Positions 8,894-20,146 of a DNA stretch of 64,000 nt are shown here, in pieces; positions within the stretch are counted from its first letter, which is position 1, and each line of letters opens with the position of its first letter. The notes beneath the pieces are model-generated. The model did no database searches. It was given only the letters and a program-made list of their open reading frames with translations, and was not told the origin of the DNA. The stretch is from contig NZ_CP019937.1 of assembly GCF_002117445.1 (NCBI RefSeq), forward strand, positions 1,857,501-1,921,500. The letters are read 5' to 3'. Made by a program: the position numbers and the translations under genes. The DNA comes from Ketogulonicigenium robustum (GTDB lineage Bacteria > Pseudomonadota > Alphaproteobacteria > Rhodobacterales > Rhodobacteraceae).

Positions 8894-10402
8894 CTAGTAT
8901 CCTCCGGCAGCGGCGATTTCGGCGGCCACATGGTCGACCAAACGCTGCACGCTAGGGCCGGTGATGTCGGTGACAAGGCTGGGGTAGACCCCCAGCAGCA
9001 GGGTCATCACGACAAGCGGCACAAAAATGGCGATTTCGCGGGGGGTCAAATCTGCAATCGCCTGCAACGGCTTGTGCGTGATCGCCCCCATGATGACACG
9101 GCGGAACAGCCAAAGCCCGTAGCCAGCCGACAGGATGATACCAGTCCCCGCGACCAGCGCGACCCAGCTATTGGCCTGATACGCGCCCATCAGTGCCAAA
9201 AACTCGCCCACAAAGCCAGACGTGCCCGGCAAGCCGATGTTGGCCATCGTGAACAGCAAAAACAGTGCGCCATAGACGGGCATACGGTTCAGCAGTCCGC
9301 CAAAGGCCGCAATCTCGCGCGTGTGCATGCGGTCGTAGATGACGCCGACGCACAGGAATAGCGCGGCAGAAATGAAGCCGTGGCTGATCATCTGGAAAAT
9401 CGCGCCGTCAATCCCTTGGCGGTTCAGCGCGAACAGGCCCATGGTGACGAAGCCCATATGCGCCACCGACGAATAGGCGATCAACTTCTTCATGTCGGTC
9501 TGCACCAGCGCGACCAACGAGGCATAGACCACCGCAATCGCCGAAAGCCACAGCATCAGCGGGGCCAGCATTTCACTGGCCAGCGGAAACATCGGCAGGC
9601 TAAAGCGCAAGAAGCCGTAGCCGCCCATTTTCAGCAGCACCGCCGCCAGCACGACCGAGCCTGCGGTTGGCGCTTGCACGTGCGCATCGGGCAGCCATGT
9701 GTGCACGGGCCACATCGGCAGCTTCACGGCAAAGCTGGCCATGAACGCCAAGAACAACAGCACCTGCATGCCCCCTGCCATCGGGAAGCTGTAGTTCAGC
9801 AGCTCGACCCCGCCTTCGCCGCACGCGGCGATACAGGTTGTGCCCGCATCCCAGTACATCACCAGCATAGCGACCAGCATCAGCACTGATCCAAGGAAGG
9901 TGTAGAGGAAGAATTTGAACGCCGCGTAGACGCGGTTTTGCCCGCCCCAGACGCCAATGATCAGGAACATCGGGATCAGGCCGGCCTCGAAGAACAGGTA
10001 GAACAGCACCAGATCCAGCGCCGCGAACACGCCGATCATCAGCGTTTCCAGCAGCAGCCACGCGATCATCAGCGTGCGGGCGCGCTCGCTCACCTCCCAA
10101 CTGGTTAGGATCACCAGCGGCATCAGGAAGGTGGTCAGCATGATGAACAGCACCGAGATGCCGTCGACGCCCATGCGATAGGAAAGGCCCATCACCCAAG
10201 CGCGATCCTCGACAAACTGGAAACCGTCGTAGGCGGGGTCGAACCCGAACAGGATGAACAGCGAGGCAACGAACGTCGCAACCGTTGTGCCCAGCGCCAC
10301 CCAGCGGGCATTTCGCTGGGCTGCAGGGCCTTCGCCGCGCAAAAACAGCGCCAACACCAGCGCGCCGATGGCCGGTAGAAACGTGACTAAGGACAGCAAC
10401 AT
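8894..10402 (-). CDS. nuoM: NADH-quinone oxidoreductase subunit M
   Basis: Antiporter-like membrane subunit of complex I, 502 residues with about 14 predicted helices. The conserved pump region [15 protein letters not shown] is visible, with the lysine- and glutamate-bearing helices typical of the family and [14 protein letters not shown] later. The ATG abuts the nuoL TGA with no gap, so the two are likely coupled in translation. Confidence 0.97.
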   Translation of the reverse strand: MLLSLVTFLPAIGALVLALFLRGEGPAAQRNARWVALGTTVATFVASLFILFGFDPAYDGFQFVEDRAWVMGLSYRMGVDGISVLFIMLTTFLMPLVILTSWEVSERARTLMIAWLLLETLMIGVFAALDLVLFYLFFEAGLIPMFLIIGVWGGQNRVYAAFKFFLYTFLGSVLMLVAMLVMYWDAGTTCIAACGEGGVELLNYSFPMAGGMQVLLFLAFMASFAVKLPMWPVHTWLPDAHVQAPTAGSVVLAAVLLKMGGYGFLRFSLPMFPLASEMLAPLMLWLSAIAVVYASLVALVQTDMKKLIAYSSVAHMGFVTMGLFALNRQGIDGAIFQMISHGFISAALFLCVGVIYDRMHTREIAAFGGLLNRMPVYGALFLLFTMANIGLPGTSGFVGEFLALMGAYQANSWVALVAGTGIILSAGYGLWLFRRVIMGAITHKPLQAIADLTPREIAIFVPLVVMTLLLGVYPSLVTDITGPSVQRLVDHVAAEIAAAGGY

Positions 10403-12418
10403 TCAGCGCCCCCCTGCAAACAGGAACAGCCACAGCAGCAGGATGACAACACCGATCACCATCGCAAAGGCATAGTGGAAAAGATAGCCGGTCTGCGCGC
10501 GCGACAGCGCCCGCGTGGCCCGTGGGATCAGCCCCATGGCGACACCGTTCAGGGCGCCGTCAATCACCGCCTCGTCCCCGCCATGCCACAGCGCGCGGCC
10601 GATCGCCTGCGCGGGGCGCACGAAAACGCGGTCGTAAAGCTCATCGAAATACCAGCGGTTCATCAGGAACGCATGCACCCCACCCCAGCGCGCGGCCAGT
10701 TGCGCGGGCAGCGCGGGGCGGGTGATGTAGAACACGACCGCGACGGCAAGGCCCAGCAGCATCGCCACAAAGGGCGCGACTTTAACCCAAGCTGGCACAG
10801 CGTGGGCGTCGTCCAGCACATGGTTATCGGGGGCGATGAACAGTGCGCCTTGCCCCGGTTGACCGGTAAACGCGTAGTGGTGATGGCCCGCATCTGCCAC
10901 GGGAATACCGAAGAACGCCCCGACCTGATCGACATGGCCAAAGAAATCGCCCACCCAGATCACACCCGCCAGCACCGCACCCACAGCCAACACCGCCATC
11001 GGCACCAGCATGACGAGCGGGCTTTCGTGCGGGTGGTGGTGGCCATCGCCCCGCGCCTTGCCGAAGAATGTCAGGAAAATCAGCCGCCAGCTGTAAAAGC
11101 TGGTCAGCGCCGCAGCAACGACCAGCACCGCGAAAGGAAGGAAGCCCGCTCCTGCAAAGGCGCTTTCGATCACTGCGTCTTTTGACAGGAAGCCCGCGAA
11201 ACCGATTTGCGTCAGCGGGATACCGACGCCCGTGATGGCCAGCGTGCCGATCATCATCATGGCAAAGGTGAACGGGATCTGACCGGCGAGGCCGCCGTAA
11301 TTGCGCATATCCTGTTCATGGTCTGTCGCGTGAATGACCGAGCCCGCCCCAAGGAACAACAGCGCCTTGAAAAAGGCGTGGGTGAACAGGTGGAACATTG
11401 CAACGCCATAGGCCCCCACCCCGACCGCCACAAACATGTAGCCCAGCTGCGAACAGGTCGAATAGGCGATGACGCGTTTGATGTCGTTCTGCACCAGCGC
11501 CACTGTCGCCGCATAGAACGCAGTGGCGGCCCCGATGACGACCACAAAACCGGTGGCAATTGGCGCAAACTCCAAAATCGGCGACATGCGGCACAGCAGG
11601 AACACGCCCGCCGTCACCATCGTCGCGGCGTGGATCAGGGCGGACACGGGGGTCGGCCCCTCCATCGCGTCGGGCAGCCATGTGTGCAGGAACAGCTGGG
11701 CGGATTTACCCATGGCCCCGACGAACAGCAGCAGCGCGGCAAGTTCGGTCACGCTCCAATCGCGCCACAGGAAAGGGATGCCGCTTTCGGCCAGCGCGGG
11801 CGCGGCGGCGAAAATATCGGCGAAGTTCAACGAGCCTGTCGCCAGAAACAGCACCATCATCGCCAGATACAGGCCCAAATCGCCCACGCGGTTGACGACA
11901 AAGGCCTTCATGGCAGCCGCGTTCGCGCTGTCTTTGCGAAAGTAAAACCCGATCAGCAGGAAGGACGCGAGGCCCACCCCCTCCCAACCGACGAACAGCT
12001 GCACAAGGTTGTCGGCCGTCACCAGCAGCAGCATCGCAAAGGTGAACAGCGACAGATAGGCAAAGAAGCGCGGGCGATAGCTTTCGCCATGGGCGAAGTT
12101 GTCGTCATGCGCCATGTAGCCCAGCGAATAGAGGTGCACCAAAGCCGAGACCGAGTTTATCACCACCAGCATGATCGCGGACAGCCGATCCAGCCGGATT
12201 GCCCAATCGACCTGCAGCGTGCCTACATCGATCAGGCGCAGCAGGTGGATCACCTGCGTATCGCCCGCAAACCGGAAGAACACGACCCATGACAGCGCGG
12301 CCACCAGCAGCATGATGCCCGTGGCCACCCATGTCGCCAACTGCTCGCCCAGCGCGCGCCAGCCGAAACCGGTCACAACCGCGCCGACCAAGGGGGCCAG
12401 AAGGATGATGTGCTCCAT
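10403..12418 (-). CDS. nuoL: NADH-quinone oxidoreductase subunit L
   Basis: Largest antiporter-like proton-pump subunit of complex I. Its 671 residues carry the signature [17 protein letters not shown], the upstream [17 protein letters not shown] helix, and the long C-terminal extension that forms the lateral amphipathic helix along the membrane arm. Length fits NuoL rather than NuoM or Mrp subunits. It starts 4 bases after the nuoK stop. Confidence 0.97.
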   Translation of the reverse strand: MEHIILLAPLVGAVVTGFGWRALGEQLATWVATGIMLLVAALSWVVFFRFAGDTQVIHLLRLIDVGTLQVDWAIRLDRLSAIMLVVINSVSALVHLYSLGYMAHDDNFAHGESYRPRFFAYLSLFTFAMLLLVTADNLVQLFVGWEGVGLASFLLIGFYFRKDSANAAAMKAFVVNRVGDLGLYLAMMVLFLATGSLNFADIFAAAPALAESGIPFLWRDWSVTELAALLLFVGAMGKSAQLFLHTWLPDAMEGPTPVSALIHAATMVTAGVFLLCRMSPILEFAPIATGFVVVIGAATAFYAATVALVQNDIKRVIAYSTCSQLGYMFVAVGVGAYGVAMFHLFTHAFFKALLFLGAGSVIHATDHEQDMRNYGGLAGQIPFTFAMMMIGTLAITGVGIPLTQIGFAGFLSKDAVIESAFAGAGFLPFAVLVVAAALTSFYSWRLIFLTFFGKARGDGHHHPHESPLVMLVPMAVLAVGAVLAGVIWVGDFFGHVDQVGAFFGIPVADAGHHHYAFTGQPGQGALFIAPDNHVLDDAHAVPAWVKVAPFVAMLLGLAVAVVFYITRPALPAQLAARWGGVHAFLMNRWYFDELYDRVFVRPAQAIGRALWHGGDEAVIDGALNGVAMGLIPRATRALSRAQTGYLFHYAFAMVIGVVILLLWLFLFAGGR

Positions 12419-12422
12419 CAGG

Positions 12423-12734
12423 TTACCCCTTCATCACATTGGCGTCTTCGACGCCGATCGCGCCGCGCCGCCGGAAGAACGTCACGATAATCGCCAGCCC
12501 GATGGCCGATTCCGCCGCGGCGACCGTCAGCACGAACAGGGTGAACACCTGCCCCGTCAGATCACCCAAGTAGCTGGAAAACGCGATGAAATTGATATTC
12601 ACCGCCAGCAAGATCAGCTCGATCGACATGAGCAGAATGATCACGTTGCGGCGGTTCAGGAACAGGCCGAACACGCCGATCACAAACAAAATCGCCGCGA
12701 CGCCCAAGTAATGGCCCAGCGTGATGGTCATCAT
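12423..12734 (-). CDS. nuoK: NADH-quinone oxidoreductase subunit K
   Basis: Small three-helix membrane subunit of complex I, 103 residues, with the essential buried glutamate in [14 protein letters not shown]. Two consecutive ATG codons open the frame; the first (12734) has a GGAGG site 7 bases upstream and overlaps the nuoJ stop, the second would shorten the protein by one residue. Confidence 0.96.
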   Translation of the reverse strand: MMTITLGHYLGVAAILFVIGVFGLFLNRRNVIILLMSIELILLAVNINFIAFSSYLGDLTGQVFTLFVLTVAAAESAIGLAIIVTFFRRRGAIGVEDANVMKG

Positions 12735-13342
12735 GCGTCATCCTCCAACCCTTGGCCCGGCTTGGGGTTCACCATGCGAATAGCCTGCGCCGGATCGCGC
12801 ATCATCTGCTGCATCACATCCTGCCGTTTCACATCCTGGCGGTGGCGCATCGTCAACACGATGGCCCCGATCATGGCGACCAGCAGCACAAGGCCGGCCA
12901 GCTGGAACGCAGGGAAGTAGCGGTCGTACAAAATCGCGGCCAAGGCCTGCGTATTATCCACTGTAGCCGGCACCGGCGCATCCAGATTGGCAGCGGCGCT
13001 TGGGGCAAAGCCCCAATTTCCGAACACGACCACAAGCTGCGCGGCGATCACCACCCCGATCAGGATCCCCACGGGCAGATAGGCCCCCGCATTCGCGCGC
13101 ATCGCCGCGAAATCCACATCCAACATCATCACTACAAATAGGAACAGCACCGCAACCGCCCCGACGTAGACGATCATCAGAATCATCGCGACGAATTCGG
13201 CGCCCAGCAGCACGAACAAACCCGCAGCCGACAAAAACGCCAAGATAAGCCACAGCACGGCATGGACGGGGTGGCGCGCGGTGACGGTCATCAATCCGCC
13301 CGCCAGAACACCCGCCGCAAAAAGGTAAAAGATAAAGGCCAT
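12731..13342 (-). CDS. nuoJ: NADH-quinone oxidoreductase subunit J
   Basis: Five-helix membrane subunit of complex I, 203 residues. The conserved third helix with [19 protein letters not shown] carries the pi-bulge region linked to coupling. The C-terminal tail (from about residue 165) is polar and predicted cytoplasmic. It overlaps nuoK by 4 bases. Confidence 0.96.
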   Translation of the reverse strand: MAFIFYLFAAGVLAGGLMTVTARHPVHAVLWLILAFLSAAGLFVLLGAEFVAMILMIVYVGAVAVLFLFVVMMLDVDFAAMRANAGAYLPVGILIGVVIAAQLVVVFGNWGFAPSAAANLDAPVPATVDNTQALAAILYDRYFPAFQLAGLVLLVAMIGAIVLTMRHRQDVKRQDVMQQMMRDPAQAIRMVNPKPGQGLEDDA

Positions 13343-13351
13343 GCTATCCCT

Positions 13352-13846
13352 TTACCGATACGGCGCGTCGGCGGCGAGGTTGCGGGCAATTTCGGCTTCC
13401 CACTTGTCCCCGTTCGCCAGCAGGCGGTCTTTGTCGTAGAACAGCTCTTCACGCGACTCGGTGGCGAATTCGAAATTCGGGCCTTCGACGATGGCATCCA
13501 CGGGGCAGGCCTCTTGGCAGAAGCCGCAGTAGATGCACTTCGTCATGTCGATGTCATAGCGCGTGGTGCGGCGGCTGCCGTCGTCGCGCGGCTCGGCATC
13601 AATCGTGATGGCTTGGGCTGGGCAGATCGCCTCGCACAGCTTGCAGGCAATGCAGCGTTCCTCGCCCGAGGGGTAGCGGCGCAGCGCGTGTTCCCCGCGG
13701 AACCGCGGCGACAGGGGCACTTTTTCGTGCGGGTAGTTCACCGTGGGGCGCGGGCGGAAGAAATACTTCATCCCCAAGCGGAAGCCGTCCCATACATCCT
13801 TGAGCAGAAAGTATTTCGCAGCGCGGGTATAGTCGATTTGCGACAT
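13352..13846 (-). CDS. nuoI: NADH-quinone oxidoreductase subunit I
   Basis: Peripheral-arm ferredoxin-like subunit carrying clusters N6a and N6b. From the ATG at 13846 it has 164 residues. Two complete [4Fe-4S] motifs are seen: [12 protein letters not shown] and [12 protein letters not shown]. The N-terminal amphipathic helix ([13 protein letters not shown]) matches the membrane-contacting helix of the family. A longer in-frame start (13963) lies inside nuoH and was rejected. Confidence 0.97.
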   Translation of the reverse strand: MSQIDYTRAAKYFLLKDVWDGFRLGMKYFFRPRPTVNYPHEKVPLSPRFRGEHALRRYPSGEERCIACKLCEAICPAQAITIDAEPRDDGSRRTTRYDIDMTKCIYCGFCQEACPVDAIVEGPNFEFATESREELFYDKDRLLANGDKWEAEIARNLAADAPYR

Positions 13847-13850
13847 GCCT

Positions 13851-14891
13851 CTAGCCTCCTGTTGCCCAGCGGGCCCATGCGCCGCCCAGAACTTCGAATT
13901 TTGCAAGGAATGCCACGATGACGACCCAGCCCAGCGACATGGGCAGGAAAACCTTCCAGCCAATGCGCATCAACTGGTCATAGCGATAGCGCGGCACTGT
14001 GGCTTTCACCAAAGCGAAGATGAAGAAGCATGCCAAAACCTTGATAATAAACCAGATCACCCCGTCAGCCACCCCAGGAATGGGCGACAACCACCCACCA
14101 AGGAACAGCAGAGTCACCAGCGCGCACATCAGCGTCACGGCCGTCAGCTCGCCAATCATGAACAACAGGAACGGGGTGGAGGAATATTCGACCTGATAGC
14201 CCGCCACCAGTTCTGACTCGGCCTCGGGCAGATCGAACGGCGGGCGGTTTGTTTCGGCCAACGCCGAGACGAAGAACAGGAACAGCATCGGGAAATGCAC
14301 GACCCAGTACCACGAGAAGATCCCGTAGGGCCCGTTTTGCGCATGCACGATGTCCGACAGGTTCATCGATCCGGTCGAGATAATGATCCCGATGATGATC
14401 AGGCCGATCGACACCTCGTACGAAATCATCTGCGCCGCCGACCGCAGCGCCCCGAGGAACGCGTATTTCGAATTCGACGCCCAGCCCCCCATGATCACGC
14501 CGTAGACCTCAAGCGAGGAAACCGCGAAGATATAAAGGATCGCCACGTTGATGTCGGCCACGACCCAGCCGTCGCTGAACGGGATCACCGCCCAGCCCGC
14601 CATGGCCAGCACAAACGACATCATCGGGGCCAAGAAGAAGACAAATCGGTCCGCACCTGCAGGGACGATGATTTCCTTGACCACGTATTTCAACAGGTCG
14701 GCAAAGCTTTGCAGCAGCCCCCACGGCCCAACCACGTTTGGCCCGCGCCGCAACTGCACGGCTGCCCAGACTTTACGGTCGGCATACATCAAAAACGCCA
14801 AAGCCAGCAGCACCAAAACCATGACCAGCAAGCTTTGCAACGTGATCAGCAGCACGATGCCGACGGGGTTCTGGGTCAGAAATGCAATCAT
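13851..14891 (-). CDS. nuoH: NADH-quinone oxidoreductase subunit H
   Basis: Membrane subunit that forms most of the quinone-access chamber and heel of complex I, 346 residues, about eight helices. Conserved loops are visible: [14 protein letters not shown], the [16 protein letters not shown] segment and [19 protein letters not shown]. The stop lies 4 bases before nuoI. Confidence 0.97.
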   Translation of the reverse strand: MIAFLTQNPVGIVLLITLQSLLVMVLVLLALAFLMYADRKVWAAVQLRRGPNVVGPWGLLQSFADLLKYVVKEIIVPAGADRFVFFLAPMMSFVLAMAGWAVIPFSDGWVVADINVAILYIFAVSSLEVYGVIMGGWASNSKYAFLGALRSAAQMISYEVSIGLIIIGIIISTGSMNLSDIVHAQNGPYGIFSWYWVVHFPMLFLFFVSALAETNRPPFDLPEAESELVAGYQVEYSSTPFLLFMIGELTAVTLMCALVTLLFLGGWLSPIPGVADGVIWFIIKVLACFFIFALVKATVPRYRYDQLMRIGWKVFLPMSLGWVVIVAFLAKFEVLGGAWARWATGG

Positions 14892-14894
14892 GCT

Positions 14895-16880
14895 CTACTC
14901 CGCCGCGATGGCCCGTCGACTGACACCCGCCGCCAACTGCCCCATCAGGGCGGAGGCACGCGCAATCGGGTTTGTCAGATAGAATTCCGTCACCACGGCG
15001 GGGAAAGTCCCTTGCCCCAGTGGGCCCTGCGCCAAGGCGGGGGCCGGATTTTCCGGCACCACGTCCAACAGGCCCAGATGCGGGTGCGCCTGCACCAGAT
15101 GCTGGCGCAGCGCGGCCAAAGTATCCCACGGCAAGGGCGCGCCCAACGCCGACGAAACGGCCCGCAGCACGGCCCAATTCTCGCGCGCCTCGCCCGGGGG
15201 GAAGCCTGCGCGCAAAGCCAGTTGCGGACGACCTTCGGTATTCACGAACAGGCCGGATTCCTCGGCATAGCAGGCCGCCGGCAGGATCAGATCGGCACGA
15301 TGCGCACCGCGATCGCCGTGGCTGCCCTGATAGACCACGAATGGCCCCTCGGGCAGGTCAATCTCATCGACGCCTAGCGCGTAAATCAGCCCCGCGCCCT
15401 GCAACGCAGCATCAAGGCCGCCCTCGGTCGCGGCGCCGACATCCAGCGCGCCGACGCGCGCGGCGGCGGTGTGCAATACCAGCACCTTACCGCCCTGTGC
15501 CGCCGCCAAGTCAAACGCCGCCGCTAAGGTTGCGCCGCCATCCATCAACGCGCCCTGCCCGATGATGATCAAACCACCCTCGACCGGATCACGCGGCAAA
15601 TCCGCGATGGCGGCGGCGCTGTCGCCTGCATGGTGAACCGCGTAAGTCAAATCGGCGGGCGTACCCACCATCGTCACCTCGGCCCCCGCCAACCATGCCT
15701 TGCGAATGCGGGCGTTCAGAACGGGCGATTCGACCCGGGGGTTGGTGCCGATCAGCGTAATGTGGCGCGCATGGTCGATATCGTCGATCCGCGCGGTGCC
15801 GGCATAACCGCCCCGTTCCAATGGCAGCGCCGCGCCATCCAGACGCGATTCCACCTGACCACCCAGCGATTCCACCAGTAGTTTCAACGCATAAGCTGCC
15901 TCGACCGAGGCCAAATCGCCCACCAGACCGGCCACTTTCACGCCCGTCGCTTTCTGCGCCAACAGGGCCAAAGCCTCGGGCCACGAGACAGGGCGCAACC
16001 GGCCATCTTCGCGGATATACGGCCGATCAAGCCGTTGCCGTCGGATACCGTCCCAAATGAACCGCGTCTTGTCCGAGATCCACTCCTCGTTCACGCCGTC
16101 ATGGTTGCGGGGCAAAATACGCATGACTTCGCGCCCGCGCGTGTCGATACGAATATTGCTGCCCAGCGCATCCATCACGTCGATGCTGGGGGTTTTTGTC
16201 AGCTCCCACGGGCGGGCGGTAAAGGCGTAGGGTTTGGATGTCAGCGCGCCAACGGGGCATAAGTCAATGATATTGCCTTGTAAATTCGAATCCAGCGTCT
16301 GCCCGAGGTATGACGTCACCTCGGCATCCTCGCCGCGGCCCGTCTGACCCATTTGGGTGATACCGGCAACTTCGGTCGTAAACCGGACACAGCGCGTACA
16401 ACTGATGCAGCGCGTCATATGAGTCTCGACCAGCGGCCCCAGATCGATATCGTCCGAGGCGCGCTTGGGCAGGATGAACCGGCTTTCACTGCGACCATAA
16501 GCAAAGGCCTGGTCTTGCAGATCGCACTCGCCCCCTTGGTCGCAAATCGGACAGTCCAGCGGGTGATTGACCAGCAGGAATTCCATCACCCCCGCCCGCG
16601 CTTTTTGCACCATCGGGCTTTGTGTCAACACCACCGGCGGCGCACCTTCGGGGCCGGGGCGCAGGTCGCGCACCTGCATCGCGCAAGAGGCCGTAGGTTT
16701 CGGCGGCCCGCCGACCACTTCGACCAAACACATGCGGCAGTTCCCCGCAATCGAGAGGCGTTCGTGGTAACAGAATCGCGGAATTTCGACCCCGGCGGCC
16801 TCACAGGCCTGTATCAGGGTCATGGCGGCGGGGACTTCTACTACCCGCCCGTCGATGCTGATCTTGCGTAGGTCGTTCAT
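14895..16880 (-). CDS. nuoG: NADH-quinone oxidoreductase subunit G
   Basis: Large iron-sulfur subunit of the NADH arm, 661 residues. The N-terminal ferredoxin domain has the [2Fe-2S] ligands in [15 protein letters not shown], followed by the His/Cys motif with [14 protein letters not shown], and [4Fe-4S] ligands in CISCTRC and CPVGAL. The rest is a molybdopterin-oxidoreductase-like domain that lacks cofactor in this family. A 151-base gap follows nuoG upstream, before the DUF5333-type gene. Confidence 0.96.
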   Translation of the reverse strand: MNDLRKISIDGRVVEVPAAMTLIQACEAAGVEIPRFCYHERLSIAGNCRMCLVEVVGGPPKPTASCAMQVRDLRPGPEGAPPVVLTQSPMVQKARAGVMEFLLVNHPLDCPICDQGGECDLQDQAFAYGRSESRFILPKRASDDIDLGPLVETHMTRCISCTRCVRFTTEVAGITQMGQTGRGEDAEVTSYLGQTLDSNLQGNIIDLCPVGALTSKPYAFTARPWELTKTPSIDVMDALGSNIRIDTRGREVMRILPRNHDGVNEEWISDKTRFIWDGIRRQRLDRPYIREDGRLRPVSWPEALALLAQKATGVKVAGLVGDLASVEAAYALKLLVESLGGQVESRLDGAALPLERGGYAGTARIDDIDHARHITLIGTNPRVESPVLNARIRKAWLAGAEVTMVGTPADLTYAVHHAGDSAAAIADLPRDPVEGGLIIIGQGALMDGGATLAAAFDLAAAQGGKVLVLHTAAARVGALDVGAATEGGLDAALQGAGLIYALGVDEIDLPEGPFVVYQGSHGDRGAHRADLILPAACYAEESGLFVNTEGRPQLALRAGFPPGEARENWAVLRAVSSALGAPLPWDTLAALRQHLVQAHPHLGLLDVVPENPAPALAQGPLGQGTFPAVVTEFYLTNPIARASALMGQLAAGVSRRAIAAE

Positions 16881-17031
16881 ACCTGCGTGCCCTTGGATTC
16901 TTACGGATTTTTCCCATAAGCGGCCTTAGAATCAGCCTATCCAAATCGCGCAGCAGACACCAGCGTAAACCGCGACAAATAGTCCAATTTAACTTCTGAA
17001 AGTGACTATTTTCATCGCCTTAAATTTCGAA

Positions 17032-17433
17032 TCAGTGCAGCAGGCGACCGATCTGGCTACCGGCTGCGATTTGGCTGCGCCCAACCGCGCAAAACGTCTC
17101 GGGTTGGCCGTCAATCGCACCCAAATCCCGCAAGCGCCCGCGCGCGACGTCTTCCAGATTCCGCTTCTGCGTGCGGTCATCGACAAAGCTATCAATCTCG
17201 ACGCTGCTATAGCCGAGGCCCCGCGCGGTTGATTTAATTCCGTTCAGATACCCGATGCCGCGCAGCAGACGAATATTGACCGCCCCGCACACACGGCTGA
17301 TTTCATAGGCCATCGCGGCGGTGATCAGTGGCTCGGTCACTTGCGCCACTTGCCCCAAGGGCGGGCGCGCTTGGGCCAGTGCCATGGACGGCATTAGGGT
17401 CGTGACCATCATTGCTAACATAAAACGCCGCAT
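17032..17433 (-). CDS. DUF5333-type secreted protein inside the nuo operon
   Basis: A 133-residue protein with a Sec signal peptide (MRRFMLAMMVTTLMPSMALA) and a mature domain of about 110 residues with two conserved-looking cysteines. By position between nuoF and nuoG and by its features it matches, from memory, the DUF5333 family found in Rhodobacteraceae nuo operons. Function is unknown; a periplasmic location is predicted, which is surprising for complex I whose peripheral arm is cytoplasmic. The start at 17433 is backed by a GGAGG ribosome site; a longer frame to 17487 exists but would bury the signal peptide. Confidence 0.7.
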   Translation of the reverse strand: MRRFMLAMMVTTLMPSMALAQARPPLGQVAQVTEPLITAAMAYEISRVCGAVNIRLLRGIGYLNGIKSTARGLGYSSVEIDSFVDDRTQKRNLEDVARGRLRDLGAIDGQPETFCAVGRSQIAAGSQIGRLLH

Positions 17434-17508
17434 TTTCCGCCTCCAACCGCTTGCCATCAAAGTGTGCGGCGGGCCGCCAAGGTTCAAGGGGCGCGTGAAA
17501 TTGCGCGC

Positions 17509-18786
17509 TTATTCGGCGGCAATCCGGCTTTGGCGCAAGCGGGCCTCAACCTCGGGGCGGAAGTGACGCACCAAACCCTGAATGGGCCAAGCCGCCGCAT
17601 CGCCCAAGGCGCAAATCGTGTGGCCCTCGACCTGTTTGGTCACTTGGATCAGCATGTCGATTTCGGCAGGCTCGGCCGTGCCCAAAACCAGCCGCTCCAT
17701 CACGCGCATCATCCAACCCGTGCCTTCACGACAAGGGGTGCACTGGCCGCAGCTTTCGTGCTTGTAGAACTTCGACAACCGCCAGATCGCTTTGACGATA
17801 TCCACCGACTGGTCCATCACGATGACCGCCGCCGTCCCGAGGCCCGACTGCTGACCGCGCAGCCAGTCGAAATCCATGATGGCCTCGTCCATCACAGCGG
17901 CAGGCAAAACCGGAACCGACGATCCACCCGGGATCACGCCCTTCAGGTTATCCCAGCCGCCGCGAATGCCGCCGCAATGCTTGTCGATCAACTCGCGGAA
18001 CGGGATCGACATTTCTTCCTCGACCACGCAGGGGTGGTTCACGTGGCCGGAAATGGCGAAAAGCTTGGTGCCCGCATTGTTCGGGCGGCCAAAGCTGCTG
18101 AACCAGCTGGCCCCGCGCCGCAAAATCGTGGGCGCGACCGAGATGGATTCGACGTTGTTCACCGTGGTCGGACAGCCATACAGCCCCGCGCCAGCCGGAA
18201 ACGGCGGCTTCATGCGCGGCATGCCCTTTTTACCTTCAAGGCTTTCCAGCAGCGCAGTTTCCTCGCCGCAGATATAGGCGCCCGCGCCGTGGTGCAGGTA
18301 CAGGTCAAAATCCCAGCCCGACCCCGCCGCGTTTTTGCCTAGCAGGCCCGCGTCGTAGCATTCGTCGATGGCGCGCTGCAGGGCCTCACGCTCGCGGATA
18401 TATTCGCCGCGAATGTAGATGTAGGCGGCATGGGCACCGATGGCATAGGACGCGATCAGGCACCCTTCGATCAGCGTATGGGGTTCGTGGCGCAGGATTT
18501 CGCGGTCTTTGCAGGTGCCAGGCTCGGATTCATCGGCATTCACCACCAAATAGGCAGGGCGGCCACCGGTATCTTTGGGCATAAAGCTCCACTTCAAGCC
18601 GGTCGAAAACCCTGCCCCACCGCGCCCACGCAGCCCCGAGGCCTTCATTTCTTCGACGATCCAGTCCCGCCCCTTCGCGATAATGGCGGCAGTGCCGTCC
18701 CAATGGCCGCGCATCTGCGCACCGCGCAAGCTGCGGTCGTGCTGGCCATAGATGTTCGTGAAGATACGGTCCGAATCGTGCAGCAT
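17509..18786 (-). CDS. nuoF: NADH-quinone oxidoreductase subunit F
   Basis: NADH- and FMN-binding subunit of complex I, 425 residues from the ATG at 18786. The NADH-binding glycine-rich loop [16 protein letters not shown], the FMN site around [14 protein letters not shown], and N3 [4Fe-4S] ligands in [16 protein letters not shown] plus a later cysteine in ICALGDAA are visible. The frame is open to 18924, but that extension runs through the neighbouring small gene and has no family similarity. Confidence 0.97.
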   Translation of the reverse strand: MLHDSDRIFTNIYGQHDRSLRGAQMRGHWDGTAAIIAKGRDWIVEEMKASGLRGRGGAGFSTGLKWSFMPKDTGGRPAYLVVNADESEPGTCKDREILRHEPHTLIEGCLIASYAIGAHAAYIYIRGEYIREREALQRAIDECYDAGLLGKNAAGSGWDFDLYLHHGAGAYICGEETALLESLEGKKGMPRMKPPFPAGAGLYGCPTTVNNVESISVAPTILRRGASWFSSFGRPNNAGTKLFAISGHVNHPCVVEEEMSIPFRELIDKHCGGIRGGWDNLKGVIPGGSSVPVLPAAVMDEAIMDFDWLRGQQSGLGTAAVIVMDQSVDIVKAIWRLSKFYKHESCGQCTPCREGTGWMMRVMERLVLGTAEPAEIDMLIQVTKQVEGHTICALGDAAAWPIQGLVRHFRPEVEARLRQSRIAAE

Positions 18787-18788
18787 CG

Positions 18789-19016
18789 CTACTTTCCCGC
18801 CTCGTTCTGGCGCGCACGCCACAGTTGAAACACGCCCCACAGCACCCAGCCGAAGCCCGCAAGGGCGATCAAATCCAGCAGGGCGCGTACGCGGTTCGAC
18901 AGGCCCATCGCGCCGCCGATCCATGTGGCCAAAATCCAGTAAACACCAACCGCAGCCATCGCGATGGCCAAGCGCTGGCCTTGCTCGGCCGATTTGCGGT
19001 CATTCTCAGTCGTCAT
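18789..19016 (-). CDS. DUF5337-type two-helix membrane protein inside the nuo operon
   Basis: A 75-residue protein with a polar N-terminus and two membrane helices (about 19-37 and 47-65). Its size, topology and location between nuoE and nuoF match, from memory, the DUF5337 family of Rhodobacteraceae. It overlaps nuoE by 4 bases and ends 2 bases before nuoF, so it is locked into the operon. A role as complex I accessory or assembly factor is inferred from position only. Confidence 0.7.
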   Translation of the reverse strand: MTTENDRKSAEQGQRLAIAMAAVGVYWILATWIGGAMGLSNRVRALLDLIALAGFGWVLWGVFQLWRARQNEAGK

Positions 19017-19729
19017 TCTATCGTCTCGCCTCGGGGATGGCGCAGCGGCACTTCGGTGCCGTCAATGCGCTTGATGGTATCTTTGATGGTATCGGCCAGC
19101 GCCATGCTGGCGTTCAGCGGCTCGGCCGCGCCGGGTGTGTCTTGCAAAACCGTCGCGCCGCCCAAGGGCTCGGACGAGAAGCGGCCGTTCTGCGGGCCTG
19201 CGACCGGCACCTCGCCCGCGCGCAGGCGGTCGATCAAATCGGCCAGCCCCTCGGCGGTTAGGTCTTCGTAGTAATCTTTGCCAATCTGCGCCATCGGGGC
19301 GTTGGTGCACGCGCCAAGGCACTCGACCTCTTCCCACGACAGCTTGCCGTCATCCGACAGCGCGTGCGGTTGATCGGCGATCTTTTGGCGGCACACCGCC
19401 ATCAGATCTTCTGATCCGCACAGCATGCACGACAAGGTGCCGCAGATCTGCAAATGCGCGACCGACCCCACGGGCTGTAGCTGGAACATGAAGTAGAACG
19501 TCGCAACTTCCAGCGCGCGGATGAAGGGCATGTCGAGCTGCGTCGCGACATGTTCAATCGCGGCGCGGGTCAACCAGCCTTCCTGTTCCTGTGCGCGCCA
19601 CAGCAACGGGATGATCGCGCTGGCCTGCCGCCCGGGCGGATATTTTGCAATCTGCAATTCCGCCCAGGCCTGATTGGCCGGGGTAAAGGCAAAACTTGCG
19701 GGCTGATCAGGGTGAAGTCTGCGAAGCAT
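19013..19729 (-). CDS. nuoE: NADH-quinone oxidoreductase subunit E
   Basis: Thioredoxin-fold subunit holding [2Fe-2S] cluster N1a. The four ligands appear as CGTLSC and CLGAC, with correct spacing. At 238 residues it is longer than the enterobacterial protein; the extra length is a C-terminal region of about 70 residues, common in alphaproteobacteria. The ATG has a GGAGAGG ribosome site. Confidence 0.96.
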   Translation of the reverse strand: MLRRLHPDQPASFAFTPANQAWAELQIAKYPPGRQASAIIPLLWRAQEQEGWLTRAAIEHVATQLDMPFIRALEVATFYFMFQLQPVGSVAHLQICGTLSCMLCGSEDLMAVCRQKIADQPHALSDDGKLSWEEVECLGACTNAPMAQIGKDYYEDLTAEGLADLIDRLRAGEVPVAGPQNGRFSSEPLGGATVLQDTPGAAEPLNASMALADTIKDTIKRIDGTEVPLRHPRGETIE

Positions 19730-19757
19730 CTGCCCTCTCCGGCTGGCGCGGGCCTAG

Positions 19758-20108
19758 TTAGGCACAGCGCGGGGTTATAACGCGGATTGTTCCGCTGGGG
19801 GTGACCTCGGCCCGGCCGGACGAGGCCAGCTGCGGGGCAAGTTCCATCAGTTGTTGCTGTGTCAGGTTCGCGCGCAACAGAACGCTGGCAACATTGCCCT
19901 GTTGCAGGATGCAACCCTCGGATTCGATCGAGGCCAGCAGGCGGTCAGCCGGCGCCAGATTCGACGCCGGCGGGGTTTGGGCGGCGGGCGCGGTTTGCGT
20001 CGGCGTCTGCTGCGCGCGGGTCAGCGAGGGGAACATATCGCTGGTGCAGCCTGCCAAGACACCCAGTGCAGCAAGCAAAGCGACGGGCTTGATGGTATCG
20101 ATCAACAT
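19758..20108 (-). CDS. Small lipoprotein encoded between nuoD and nuoE
   Basis: A 116-residue protein with a lipoprotein signal peptide ending in the lipobox LAGC (Cys21), a Pro/Thr/Gln-rich linker (about 30-50), and a C-terminal domain of about 65 residues containing two further cysteines. I do not recognise a domain. The Asp two positions after the lipidated Cys is absent (CTSD), so outer-membrane sorting by Lol is likely. It has 28 and 38 base gaps to nuoE and nuoD. Its presence in the operon is unexplained. Confidence 0.65.
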   Translation of the reverse strand: MLIDTIKPVALLAALGVLAGCTSDMFPSLTRAQQTPTQTAPAAQTPPASNLAPADRLLASIESEGCILQQGNVASVLLRANLTQQQLMELAPQLASSGRAEVTPSGTIRVITPRCA

Positions 20109-20146
20109 TTCACAATCCTTCTTTCGTGCAGGTCATCGCCATCAGA

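Noticed and set aside
18787-18924. N-terminal extension of nuoF in the same frame
   Set aside because: The extension lies within the DUF5337-type gene and is unlike any NuoF N-terminus.
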